From Diacronema lutheri (Eukaryota; Haptophyta; Pavlovophyceae; Pavlovales; Pavlovaceae), in NCBI GenBank assembly GCA_019448385.1, contig JAGTXO010000003.1, positions 1 through 64,000 on the forward strand: DNA of 64,000 bases, given 5' to 3'. The notes beneath the pieces were generated by a model, which was given only the letters and a program-made list of their open reading frames with translations, had not been told where the DNA came from and ran no database searches. The position numbers were made by a program, and so were the translations under genes. Positions 33,026 through 42,784 of the stretch are shown one piece after another (within the stretch, counting starts at the first letter, position 1; each line of letters starts with the position of its first letter).

Positions 33026-34509
33026 GCGCGCGCTGTTGCGGGCTGCGCAGCAGGGACGACGGGGGAATTGGCGAGCGAGGGTTGGGCGCAGATCAGCGTG
33101 GTGGCGCGGCAAGACGAGCGCGCGCCGGGCGCCTGGCGCGGAGGCGCCCCGCGCGAGGACGCGAGCCGCTTCTCGCACCGGACGGGCGCCCACGCGCAAG
33201 CCGGCTTTCGAGGGCTGGTGGATGGTGGCAGATGCCGAAACGGACACATGGAATGATGCGTCGGCGGCGCGAGCGCGGGACGATCTTGCCCGGGCAATTT
33301 TGCGCACGCTGCCAGCGCGCGTATGCGTGCGCATGCAGCGGGCGGCGCGCACGTTGCGCGTGACGGGGCGCCGAGCGGCACACCGGCGGGGACGCGCTCG
33401 CCGCTGCCGTGGCATCGTACGCTGCCTGCGTGCTGGCCCGCACGCACGTTGCCGGCGCGAGGGGACGGCGAGTGCGCCTCGGCCGAACAGGCGCAAACGT
33501 TACGCCCGAGCGCGTGGCCGGGCCCCGCCGACTGCACGCAGCGCCGGCCCAGGCGCGCATCCGCCCGACGCGGATTTGGACGACGCATCGACCGGCACGC
33601 CGAGCGTCTGCGCCCGCCTCGCGGCCGGTCGCGCCGGCCCCTCTTCGGCCCGAGGCCGCACGTCCGCCGCGCGCCGCTTTGGCGCGCGGCGCGGCGCTCC
33701 CGGAACGCGCATGGCACACGCGCGGTGCGCGGGCACGCCCGCAACGCGCCATTCCAGCGCGAGCAGTTCGGCAAGCTTGCAGCGCGCGAGCAGCCGGGCA
33801 TGTGCCGCGGAAACACAGTTCGCTGTGTGCGCCGGCCGCGACGACACGGCGTAGCGGCGCGAGGCTGGCCGCCGGGGCCACGGGCGTACTGCCGTGGCGC
33901 GACGCCATGGTATGAGCATTAAATTCATCGGGGGGTGGGGTGGGGGGGGGGGGGGGGGCGCGTTGTGCGCACTTGGCGCGCGAGTAGTGCGAGTGGCGGG
34001 CGAGCCTCGTCGCCCACGGAGCCCGCCCCCGGCTCGGCGGCGCGCCGCCTGCTCGCCGGGTCGCGCACCGCCGTCGCCGCCGCTGCGCACTTGCCCAGCT
34101 TGCCGGCAGGCGGCAGGCGGCGGCGACGGCGGCGGCGGCGGCTGCGGCTGCGGCGCGAGCGCGACGCCGGGCGGCGGCAGCGCCGACGGCACGCGCGCAG
34201 CGGCGACCCACGCGGCGGCGGGCAGCGCGCCAGCGTGAGGCCCCTGCGCGCCGGCCGCATTGGCGCCGCCCTGCGCGCCCTAGAAGGGCGCGCAGGTACG
34301 CGGGCCGGTCGCGCGGCGCGCGGTGCTGGCGAGCACCCGACGGCTGCGCGTCGGCGCGAGCGGCGCGGCGGGCGTCGCGCCGGCGGGTGCTGGCCAGCAC
34401 CGCGCGCCGGCGGCGCGCCCGCCGCCAGCGCGCCGCCCGCCGCCGGCGCCGCGCGCGCCGTCCGCGCCCGCCGCCACCGCGCGCCGCCGCCGCGCATTCG
34501 CGCGCGGCG
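33026..34509. other. Spacer between the USP gene and the helicase relic
   Basis: No gene can be assigned. A 17-G run within a G-rich block (33930-33958) may again be an intron end for the minus strand. A candidate exon beyond it (about 33830-33560) reads CVSAAHARLLARCKLAELLA on the minus strand and could belong to the USP gene. The part at 34250-34510 is an extremely GC-rich, imperfectly repetitive stretch of GCGCGCC-type words. Confidence 0.3.
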
Positions 34510-36927
34510 GCGACGGCGGCCGCGGCGAGCGCCGCCGCCGCCGCCTCGCCACCGCTGACCGCGCGGAGCACCTCTTTGAAGACGACGCTGCGCGTCACGA
34601 GGTCCGGGCCGAGCGCAAAGCGGACGCGCGACGTGTGCCCGACGCGCGAAGCGGCCACGTGGAGCTGGCCGTGCGTGAAGCACGGCTCGGCGAGCCACAC
34701 GCCCGCGCACCCGAGCGCTTGCCCCTGCGCCTCGTTACGCCGGCCGCACCGGGGAACTGGCGGCGCATCCGCACAAGCGCGAACGTGCCGTCGTCGGGCG
34801 AGTGGTGGTCGACACGCGCGACGAGCACGGTGCTGTCGCGCCCGGCGGCCGCGCCGGGGCGTGCGCACTCGAGCAGCCGGCCGCCGGCGCGCACGCCGCG
34901 CACGATCAGCCGCGTGCCGCCGCACAGCCCCTCGCCGGGCGAGAGGTTGCGCGGCAGCATCACCACCATCCCGGGCTTCAGGTCGAGGACGCGGTGCGGC
35001 ATCTGCGCGTGCTCGAGCGAGTCGAGGAATTCGACCGACGCCCGCGCAATCTGCTTGCCCGCCCCGTCGTCGCGCCAGCTCGTCCGCCGACGCGCACCTC
35101 GCCGCCGCGCCCGGGAAGCGGCCGATCACCAGCCAGTTGATCCGCGCCACGTCCGTCTGCTTGGCGCAGAGCACCGCGCGGTCGCACAGCGAGCCGTCGT
35201 CGGTCCAACACGTCGCGCCGTGGACAAAGTCGTCACGAGCTCCGTCGGGTAGGCCGAGCCCACGCGGATGGGGACGCCGCCGACGGCCTCGGGCAGCTGC
35301 ACGGGATCGAGCGGGAATGCGCCGGGCATGGCCCCGGCCGCCGGCACCGCCGCGGGAACGGCGCCGTCGCCGGGGCTGCGCAGCAGCTCCGCCCACTCGC
35401 CCGCGCCGAGCGCGTCGCCCGTGTCGCGCGCCGCGCTCGAGGCGCGAACGTTCTCGACCAAGGCGTGCTGCCGATCGTGCTGCCACGGCGCCGAGTACTT
35501 GAGGCAGGAGCGCACGATCTGCGCGCGCGAGCCGCGCCGCACCACCGGCAAGCACTGGCGAAAGTCGCCGGCGAGCAGCAGCGTCTCGCCGCCGAAGCGC
35601 TCGTCGACGCCCGTCACGTCGCGCAAACACCGATCAGGCGAGTCGAGGTGGCACCGCGTCTGCATCGGCGCCTCGTCCCACACGACCAGCCGCCGCGGCG
35701 GCCAGGGAGCGCCCGCGCTCGGAGCGCGGCACGCCATTGAACGGCTTGCCCGTCGGAGTCGGCACCGCCGGGCACCTTGAAGGTCAAGTGGAAGGTGCGG
35801 CCGTCGGGCAGCAGCGTGGCGGCGACGCCCGAGGACGCGCCCACGACGACCGCGTGCCCATCCGCGCGCACGGCGGCGATAATGGCGCGCTCGACGAACG
35901 TCTTGCCCGTTCCGCCCGGCGCGTCGCAGAGATGCAGCCGGTTGCCCACGCCGCGCAGCGCCGATTTGACGACCGCGCCGTGGAGCGCGCACTGCTGGCC
36001 GCCCTCGGCCATCGCCGCGCGCGCCGCCGCCGCGCTCGCAGCCCGCTCGGCGCGATGGTAGCCCTGCGCGCGCGCGAGCTCGCGCCCGCCCGGCCCGGCC
36101 GGCGCGCGCGCCGTGCGCAGACCGGCCACCGCCGCGAGCGCCGCCGCGCGCTCGCGCTCGTCGGGCACGTACAGCCCCGTGGAGTCGAACGTGTCGGCCC
36201 AGGCGGGCACGCCGTACGAGGCGAAGGCGTCCGAGCCGGGCTGCGGCCGCTGCTCGGCGCGCTTCAGGAGCATGACCCCGCACACGTTCCACTTGGTGCC
36301 AAACATCGAGCCCGTGAGCCCCGTGTAGACGCGGTCGAGCTGCGTGGCGATGGCGCAGACGTCCTCGTGCCGGATCTCGTCGACCGGTTCGCGCCGCGCG
36401 TCGACGAGCGGCACGACGCGCTCGGAGCCCGCCCACGTGAACGTGCGCGTCGACATGTTCAGCCGCGTGTGCGCGAGCGTGTCGTCCTCGTACTTGGGCT
36501 TGACGGCGGGCGAGAGCTTGCCGCGCACCTCCTCCTTCGAGAGGCCGCGCGTGTTGAGCAGCTCCTTCTGGCGCGCGTGCACCGTCTCGACGCGCTGATC
36601 GTCGATGGCGCGCAGGGCGCCAAAGTAGGCGTCCATCTGCGCGAGCGGCGCGCCTTCAATCGGCAGCTCCTTGTCGGTCACGCCGGCCGTGTACGCCGCC
36701 TTGTCGACGTCCGTCGGCCCGTACATGGTGCCAAAGTTGCCGTCGCCCGTGAGCTCGGGCCAGTCGACGACGCAGGGCGGCGAGACGAAGGCGAGCGCGC
36801 GGCGCGACGGCCCGTAGCTCAGCTTGTCGACCGTGCGCGCCTGCTCGCTCGGCTTGACCGGCCGCGTGCTCACGATCTCGCAGTTGACGAGCGCCGCGTC
36901 GAAGGCGCGCAGGTCGATGGCGGCCAT
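34510..36927 (-). pseudogene. Helitron-type PIF1 helicase relic with ssDNA-binding-like N-terminus
   Basis: From the ATG at 36927, about 280 residues (MAAIDLRAFDAALVNCEIV... LSKEEVRGKLSPAVKPKYED... VYTGLTGSMFGTKWNV) resemble the ssDNA-binding-like proteins of large DNA viruses. Then come the SF1B helicase motifs in correct order: DAPGGTGKTF (Walker A), ASSGVAATLL-GRTFHLTFKVP, LVVWDEAPMQ (motif II), LLLAGDFRQCLPVV (motif III), a domain with GMVVMLPRNLSPGEGLCGGTRL, and EPCFTHGQLHVAASRV (motif VI). The match to Helitron helicases is close. The coding frame is broken in about four places, so this is a fossil. No Rep/HUH domain or capsid gene is seen beside it. Confidence 0.7.
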
Positions 36928-37103
36928 GGTCGTTGTGCGCGGGAGATCACGCTGCAGGCGGCTCCACAGTAGGTTCGAGAAAAAAAAAAGCTGGGCCAAC
37001 GGTCAGTCGAGCGCCACAAGCAATCCTCGGGAGCCGGTGGCCCAACCCAACCCAACGATCTTCGTCGCCACCCTTCGCGCGTTTTCCGTTCGCGCCCAAG
37101 CAG

Positions 37104-37402
37104 ACAATGAGACCACAATCTCGGTGCTGCTCGGCGCGATGATGGGCCTCAGCGGCTCGGTGGCGATCGTGCTCTACGTGCGCGCGCGACGTCGCGAGGT
37201 GAAGCACGGGCGCGTGGCGACGCCGCGCATCATCCAGCGCCAGCTCGAGCTGCAGCTGCCGTGGGGCCGGCCGGACGAGGCATCCGTCGCCTCGCGTGCC
37301 GAAACGCCGGGCGTCGAGGCCGCGTCGCGCTCGGTGCGCGACGCGGCGCCCGAGCCGGACCCGGACGAGGGCTACGTGCGCGTGGCGAGCGCGGCGTTCT
37401 GA
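37104..37402 (+). CDS. Orphan C-terminal exon of a membrane protein
   Basis: An acceptor-like CGCCCAAGCAG precedes an open frame with one transmembrane helix (TISVLLGAMMGLSGSVAIVLYV). A basic stop-transfer RARRREVKHG and a cytoplasmic tail ending YVRVASAAF follow. The layout is like exon 3 of the pherophorin-like genes. The upstream neighbour is the minus-strand helicase relic, so the 5' exons of this gene are either far away or were displaced by the insertion of the accessory block. Confidence 0.4.
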
Positions 37403-37484
37403 GGCGCGCACGACGTCGCCCAGCCAGAGCAGCCCGGGGCGGGGCGAGTCCGGCTGCGCGGAGGTCCGGCTCGAGCGGGCGGGC

Positions 37485-37832
37485 GCCATGCTCTGAGGCG
37501 CCGCCGCTTTCTAAAAGGGTGTAGGGTGTAGGGTGTAGGATGCAAAACAAGCCCTCCCCACATTTGGGCCCGACGTCATTCCTTCTTCGAAGCCGTGACG
37601 TTACTCACATACGAGTACTTTTACTTAGTGTAGGATGTATCTATTCTCTAAGTATTTGCATAGTGTAGGGTGTAGGATAAGTACGGTTACGAAAGTCCTA
37701 CAGGGAGTGAGGGAATGACGCTGTGACGAAAGAAGGAATGACGTCGGGCCCAGATGTGGGGAGGGCTTGTTTTGCATCCTACACCCTACACCCTACACCC
37801 TTTTGAAAAGCGGCGGCGCCTCAGAGCATGGC
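37485..37832. mobile_element. MITE-like palindromic element, copy 1
   Basis: Terminal inverted repeats of about 100 bases (37485-37588 and 37730-37832) enclose about 140 bases of A/T-rich, non-coding sequence. Near each end stand three GTGTAGG units followed by ATGCAAAACAAGCCCTCCCC. There is no open frame. It looks like a non-autonomous element. A second copy lies inverted at 38034-38368. Confidence 0.65.
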
Positions 37833-38366
37833 GGCTCGACAGCATGGCGCCTATACAGCATGGCGTCGTCCAGCGTCACGCCGCGTCGTGGTCCTGCCGC
37901 TCCTCCGTGGCGCACGGATGGCGCTCCTCCGTGACGCAGCCGAACGACGTCGCGGCGTCACGGCCCGGGCGCAGTCGCCATCCTGGACGCCACGCTGGAC
38001 GACGCCATGCTGTCGAGGCGCCATGCTGTCGAGCCGCCATGCTCCGAGGCGCCGCCGCTTTCGAAAAGGGTGTAGGGTGTAGGGTGTAGGATGCAAAACA
38101 AGCCCTCCCCACATTTGGGCCCGACGTCATTCCTTCTTTCGTCACAGCGTCATTCCTTCTCCCCCCTATGGGACTTTCATAACCGTACTTATCCTACACC
38201 CTACACTATGCAAATACCTAGAGAATAGATACATCCTACACTAAGTAAAGGTACTCGTATGTGAGTAACGTCACGGCTTCGAAGAAGGAATGACGTCGGG
38301 CCCAAATGTGGGGAGGGCTTGTTTTGCATCCTACACCCTACACCCTACACCCTTTTAGAAAGCGGC
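37502..38366. repeat. Nested 865-base palindrome
   Basis: Two oppositely oriented copies of the MITE-like element and the sequence between them form one long imperfect inverted repeat. Its centre is near 37934; for example GTCGTCCAGCG at 37865 pairs with CGCTGGACGAC ending 38003. The outer ends also pair (CTTTCTAAAAGGG with CCCTTTTAGAAAG). Each arm is itself palindromic. Confidence 0.7.
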
Positions 38367-38368
38367 GC
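38034..38368. mobile_element. MITE-like palindromic element, copy 2 (inverted)
   Basis: This is the reverse complement of copy 1, with a few substitutions and a short C-run difference near 38161. The same GTGTAGG triplets stand at both ends. Confidence 0.65.
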
Positions 38369-38784
38369 CGAAGGTGGGAGGATGCCACCCGTATGCGCGC
38401 GTTTGAACGTGCGCGGACGGCCGTTGGCTTCGCGCCCTTTCGCCCACGGTTTGCGCGCCAACGGACCAGTCCTCCGCGGGCGCCGCGCATCGTCTCAGGG
38501 GCGGTCGGTGTGGTACGCCGCGCGCATCGTCAGCGCCGCGGCGTCGAGCTCGGCGAGCGAGGGCGCGTACGTGACGCCGCTCAGCACCTCGTCCGCGCCC
38601 GCCCTCGTCGCGCTCGCCGCCTCCGCAGTGCGCGCAGGCGGCTTCGTGACGGCACGCGAGGCCACGCCGCGCGCCGCAGGTGCCTTCGCGCGCTGCATCG
38701 TCTGTCTGCCGGTCCGACGCGCTCTGCTCTGAACGAACGGACGGCACGCCCGACGAGATCTCGTCGCGTGCACGCTCGCACAGC

Positions 38785-39617
38785 ATGTACCCCCAGAACG
38801 TCTCCGAGCTGCTGCCCGACGAGATCTTCGGCGACGAGCTGCTCGTCGACCGGCACTACCGCGTGCGCATCCTTCAGCGCGTCGCCCGCCGCCGCGATGC
38901 GGCCGAGGCCAACTTTTGGCTCGACGGCGGGCCCGCCGACTCGGTCGTCGGCGCGTGCATGTGCGGCCGAATCTACGCGCTCAAGTGCATGGGCCGGCTC
39001 GTCCGCGGCGCCCGGATCCTCGCGCTGCTGCGCAAAAATGTGGCGCTCGCCACGTGCCGCGCACACCTCATGGGCCACATGCTCCAGCGCATCGTCGGCG
39101 ACAGCGGCGTCGCGCGGCTGCTGCAGCTGGTTGCAGCTCGTTCGCGAGGATCACGACACGCTCAACGCCGAGCACCAGGCCTTGGAAGCACAGCATGACA
39201 CCGGCCAAGTCATGCGACGGCATGTGCGCGCGCGCCGACGCGCTCTCCAAGGACCTCGCACGGGCGCACGAGCACGCTCACAAGCTCGATGGCTATCTGG
39301 TGTGGTGCAGCGAGCGCCTCGGTGAGAGTGACTCTTTCAACGGAGCGCTCGAGAACCTGAACACGCGGTGCAGCATGAGATGTGCTGGCTCCACGCCGAG
39401 ATGTCGTCGCTCGTTGCGAGTTCGCCCGAGGCTTACGCGAACGACAGCGAGGCCACCGACTTCAAGGACCACGGCGTGTGCGTCGAGTTCGATGTCTTCA
39501 ACCGCGACGGGGTCGAGGGCGCGCCCGTGCCCGCGACCGCGCCCACGAAGGCAGAGCCGGGCATCGAGTCCGAGTGCATCGCGCCCGCACAGGCAGAGCC
39601 GGGCAGCGAGTCCGAAG

Positions 39618-39650
<33 letters not shown>

Positions 39651-39690
39651 GGCAGAGCCGCGCACCGAGCCCAAGTGAGCCAACGTGCCG
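38785..39690 (+). pseudogene. Decayed coiled-coil protein gene
   Basis: An open stretch starts MYPQNVSELLPDEIFGDELL and continues for about 110 residues. Protein-like sequence then continues in other frames: LVREDHDTLNAEHQALEAQH, then LSKDLARAHEHAHKLDGYL, then CWLHAEMSSLVASSPEA, followed by an acidic and Pro/Arg-rich tail. Three successive helical segments in three frames suggest a coiled-coil host protein broken by about three frameshifts, or unusual small introns that I could not identify. The family is not recognised. Confidence 0.4.
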
Positions 39691-39699
39691 CCGAACTCG

Positions 39700-40500
39700 C
39701 CCAAGCTCTCGTCGGTCGACAGTCAGGCCACCGAGTACAAGACCTCCTACGCGAACTCACGTGCTCGCCACCTGCAACGCCTCGAGTTTACGCACGCGTT
39801 CGAGTCTGTGCAGGCCGAGGTCGCTTAGCCAAAGCGCGCCAAGGTTCCGGCCACCGGCGCATCCAGCCGCTGGCTGCGCAACACGGCGGTGCGCAACACC
39901 CGCAGCTCGGCCAACGGCAAGTAGCGCGCCGGCGCAGCGCACGGTATGCCGCGGCGAGCTCAGTCGCGAAGAGTGTCCGACTGGCCGCGCCCTCCACGGG
40001 GTGCACGCGCACTCGGCGCGGTCCGGTCAGTCAGGGGGCCTCAGCTTGCGCGATGCCAGTTGCGAGCCCCCCCGGAATCCGCCATTCTATTCTACTAGGC
40101 GTAAATCACCCAAGCCCTTCCGGTCGCCCGCATTCCGGGGTCGGACCCTCCGTCGGCCCGGCTCGGGCCCTCCGTCCGCCGCGCCCGCTCGACCCCGAAT
40201 TCTACTCCAAATCGGCCGGTCAGGAGGGTGTCTCGGTCCTAGGCTCGTCATAAGCCTCGCCCCGACCCCTCGAGCGCTCATTGGCTGGCTTTTAACCCTT
40301 GATTGTACGACCCGGGTCGTACTCTCAGCCTTACACTGGCCGGACCAGCCCGGACCGCGCCGTATATAGACTAACGGCGCTTACGTCAGGACAGCGGGGT
40401 CAGCACCAGCTGCGGGGGAATCGAGTACAGTCGATCCCCGCGCATCCCGGTCACCAGCGAGCGGGCAGCGAGGCCCGACGGGCCCAAAGGGCCCGCACGT
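39700..40500. other. Non-coding stretch with palindromes
   Basis: This stretch is less GC-rich than its neighbours and no gene is supported. It contains a perfect 18-base palindrome, GTACGACCCGGGTCGTAC, at 40303-40320. A TATA-like GTATATAG follows at about 40364, and a hairpin GCGGGG...CCCCGC is centred near 40427. These may be the terminal or untranslated part of the minus-strand retroelement next door. Confidence 0.4.
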
Positions 40501-40502
40501 GC

Positions 40503-42650
40503 CTAACCGCCGCGCGCTGCCGGTCGCGTGCCGCCGCCCGCGTGCAGGCGATACACGCCGTCCAAACCACCGCACGCGTCAGCGCCCGCTTCCGCCGCCT
40601 GGTCGGCCGCACGACGCGGCGCCGCTCCCGCGCGCACCATGCGCGCGCGCGCGAGCAGCAGCTGCGCGTGCCCGCGCACCACGCACGCGGCGAGCTGGTG
40701 GCGCATGACGCGCTCGAGCGACGCCTGAGCGGCACCGCGAGTCGGCGCGCGCATGCGCGCCATCCACGCGTCCGCGCCCATGTGCGAGAGCGTCTTGAGG
40801 AGGGTAGCCAGCCCGGCCGACCATTCGCCAAAACTGCCGACGACGACCGCCTGCAGCGGCGGGAACTCGTGGAGGCGCCGCTGCATCGGGCCCACGTGGC
40901 CCTCTGGCGCCGCGAAGACCTCCCGGTCGAGCGCGACGCACTCGCGCAGCCGCTCCCTCGGCACCTCGCGCGCGCGCAGCTCCACTGCCCCGCAGCGTCG
41001 GGCGTCCGCCCACGGCTTGTAGCGCGTCGGGCAGAAGGCGAGCGTCTTGAGCTCGAAGATGTTCAGCTGGCTGCGGAGCGCGATGACGAAGTCGACTGTC
41101 GGCACGCGCCGGCGACCGAGCGCACGGCGGCCCGCGGCCGGCACGCCGGCGAGCACGGAGCCGAAGATGTCACTGTCCTCGAGGCGCACGTAGGCGCCCG
41201 CCATGCGGGCGAGCGACGCGACCGCGGCGAGAACCGGGTCATGCCGAAGCTTGGCGAAGTGGTCGTGCGCGACGCCGGGCGCCGCAGCGATCGAGTCGCC
41301 GTAAGCGTCGCCTGGCACCGGCCGCTGCGCGCCGCTGCGCGGGAGGCGCGCGCCCGCCGCCGCGAGCGGCGCGCATGCCGGGCTCGGCATGCCAAAGTAG
41401 CGCGCCGTGGCCTCGACCCACTCCGCGCACGAGAAGGCGCCGAGGCCGCGCGGCAGCAACGAGAGAAACAAGCCGCTCTCCCGACCGAGTGCGAACCACA
41501 GCTGGCGCGCGCGTGTGGAGGGGGGCATGGCGGCGTGCTCCGCGTCGAGCATCGCGAGGCGGCAGCGCTCGCGGTCGCCGGTGATGTCGGCCTGCAGGTT
41601 GGGCCTGCGACCTGCGTCGGGCGCCGCGGGTGCGACCGACCCAGCGGGCAAGTGCAGCACGCGCACCTCCACGCCGCCCGGCTGCTGCCCCCATCCGGCC
41701 AGCTCCGTCTGCATGCGACTCCACGTCGCCTCGAGCTCGCCGCCTAGGCGCGAGCCCGAGGCGAAAAACTGGCGCCAGCCCTGCGCGGGCATGTCTTCGA
41801 ATGCGCCGCGACCGACGCGAGCTGCGATGGCCGGGCGGTCGAGGATGCCCTGCATGAGCACCGTGCCGTCCGGCGCGAGCGTGTCGAGCAAGAGGGGCAC
41901 GACCCGCCACGCTGCGCCCCAGACTTCCGCGAGCGCAGAGTCGGCCTGCCGGCGCAGGCCGCCGCCGTGCTGCGCGACCGGCAGGAACAGCCGGCGGTAG
42001 GCGTGAGCATCTGTGGACACCGAGACGCCGAGGGCGACGGTGGCGACCCGAAGGACGGCAGCGTCGTAGATCGCCGCCGCGCCGGCCGCGTCGGAAGGGT
42101 AGGAGTTGGAGGTGAACCATGCGAGGCGGTGCTGAAACGAGCAGCGCAACACGACCCACAGCACTGTTTGTCCGACGAGCCGAGCGACTGAATCATGTTG
42201 TTCGCTTTGCCGGCAAGCTCGTCGGCCTTCGTGCTGAGGGTCGAGTGCACATACTCGCGCGCGCCGATGGGCACGCCGTAGACATCGATGCCGTAAGAAG
42301 CGCCGCCCGCGCCGTCTGGTACCGAGCCGAGCGGGACCGAGCCGCGGCAGGCCTCGAGCGAGGCCATGTGGAGCGGGTCGATCCAGCACTGCGACTTGGC
42401 CGCATTGGCGCAAAGGCCGAGGTCCTCCAGCCGTCGCGTGAAGTCCGCAAGCGCGGCGAAGACATCTACCGGCCGCCCGAGGAGGTAAACGTCGTCGTGC
42501 GCCGCGCGGACCGTCCCGCCGTGGAGCGCCAGGCGCGCGTCGAACTCCTCGAGAAGGGGTTGGATGGCGGCCGCGAAGAAGAAGGAGCTTTCCGGTGCAC
42601 CCTGCTGGACGCCCTCGGAGCTGCGGAAGCCGAGCTCACGGAGAGGTGCA
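40503..42650 (-). pseudogene. 5'-truncated reverse transcriptase with nuclease-like C-terminus
   Basis: The minus strand begins inside the RT palm: SSEGVQQGAPESSFFFAAA, then AHDDVYLLGRP (the x-x-DD catalytic box), then GIDVYGVPIGAREYVHS. A thumb-like region, LWVVLRCSFQHRLAWF, follows in another frame, so there is at least one frameshift near 42.17 kb. Downstream, VDFVIALRSQLNIFELKT (41035-41097) looks like the D...E-x-K core of a PD-(D/E)XK nuclease, then a conserved-looking tail (VVVGSFGEWSAGLATLL) to the stop at 40503. This is a non-LTR-like retroelement protein lacking its N-terminal half. It is truncated almost exactly where the DIRS element starts. Confidence 0.65.
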
Positions 42651-42784
42651 ACTCTTATATCGCAACTTGTTACGCAGTAACAAGAAGCTTTATCCGGCAG
42701 GGAAGGGAGTCCAAAGGCCGAGACATCGTGCTGAGGCCGACGACCCCCCTGCCGAACCCCCCTTGCTCGTCCACTTTACCGCGA

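Noticed and set aside
34510-36927. Helicase frame changes explained wholly by introns
   Set aside because: No GT-AG pairs with matching phase were found at the frame changes, in contrast to the neighbouring USP gene, so decay is more likely.
37511-37545. Interstitial telomere (GTGTAGG repeats)
   Set aside because: There are only three units, present at both ends of a defined inverted-repeat element; this is part of its terminal repeat.
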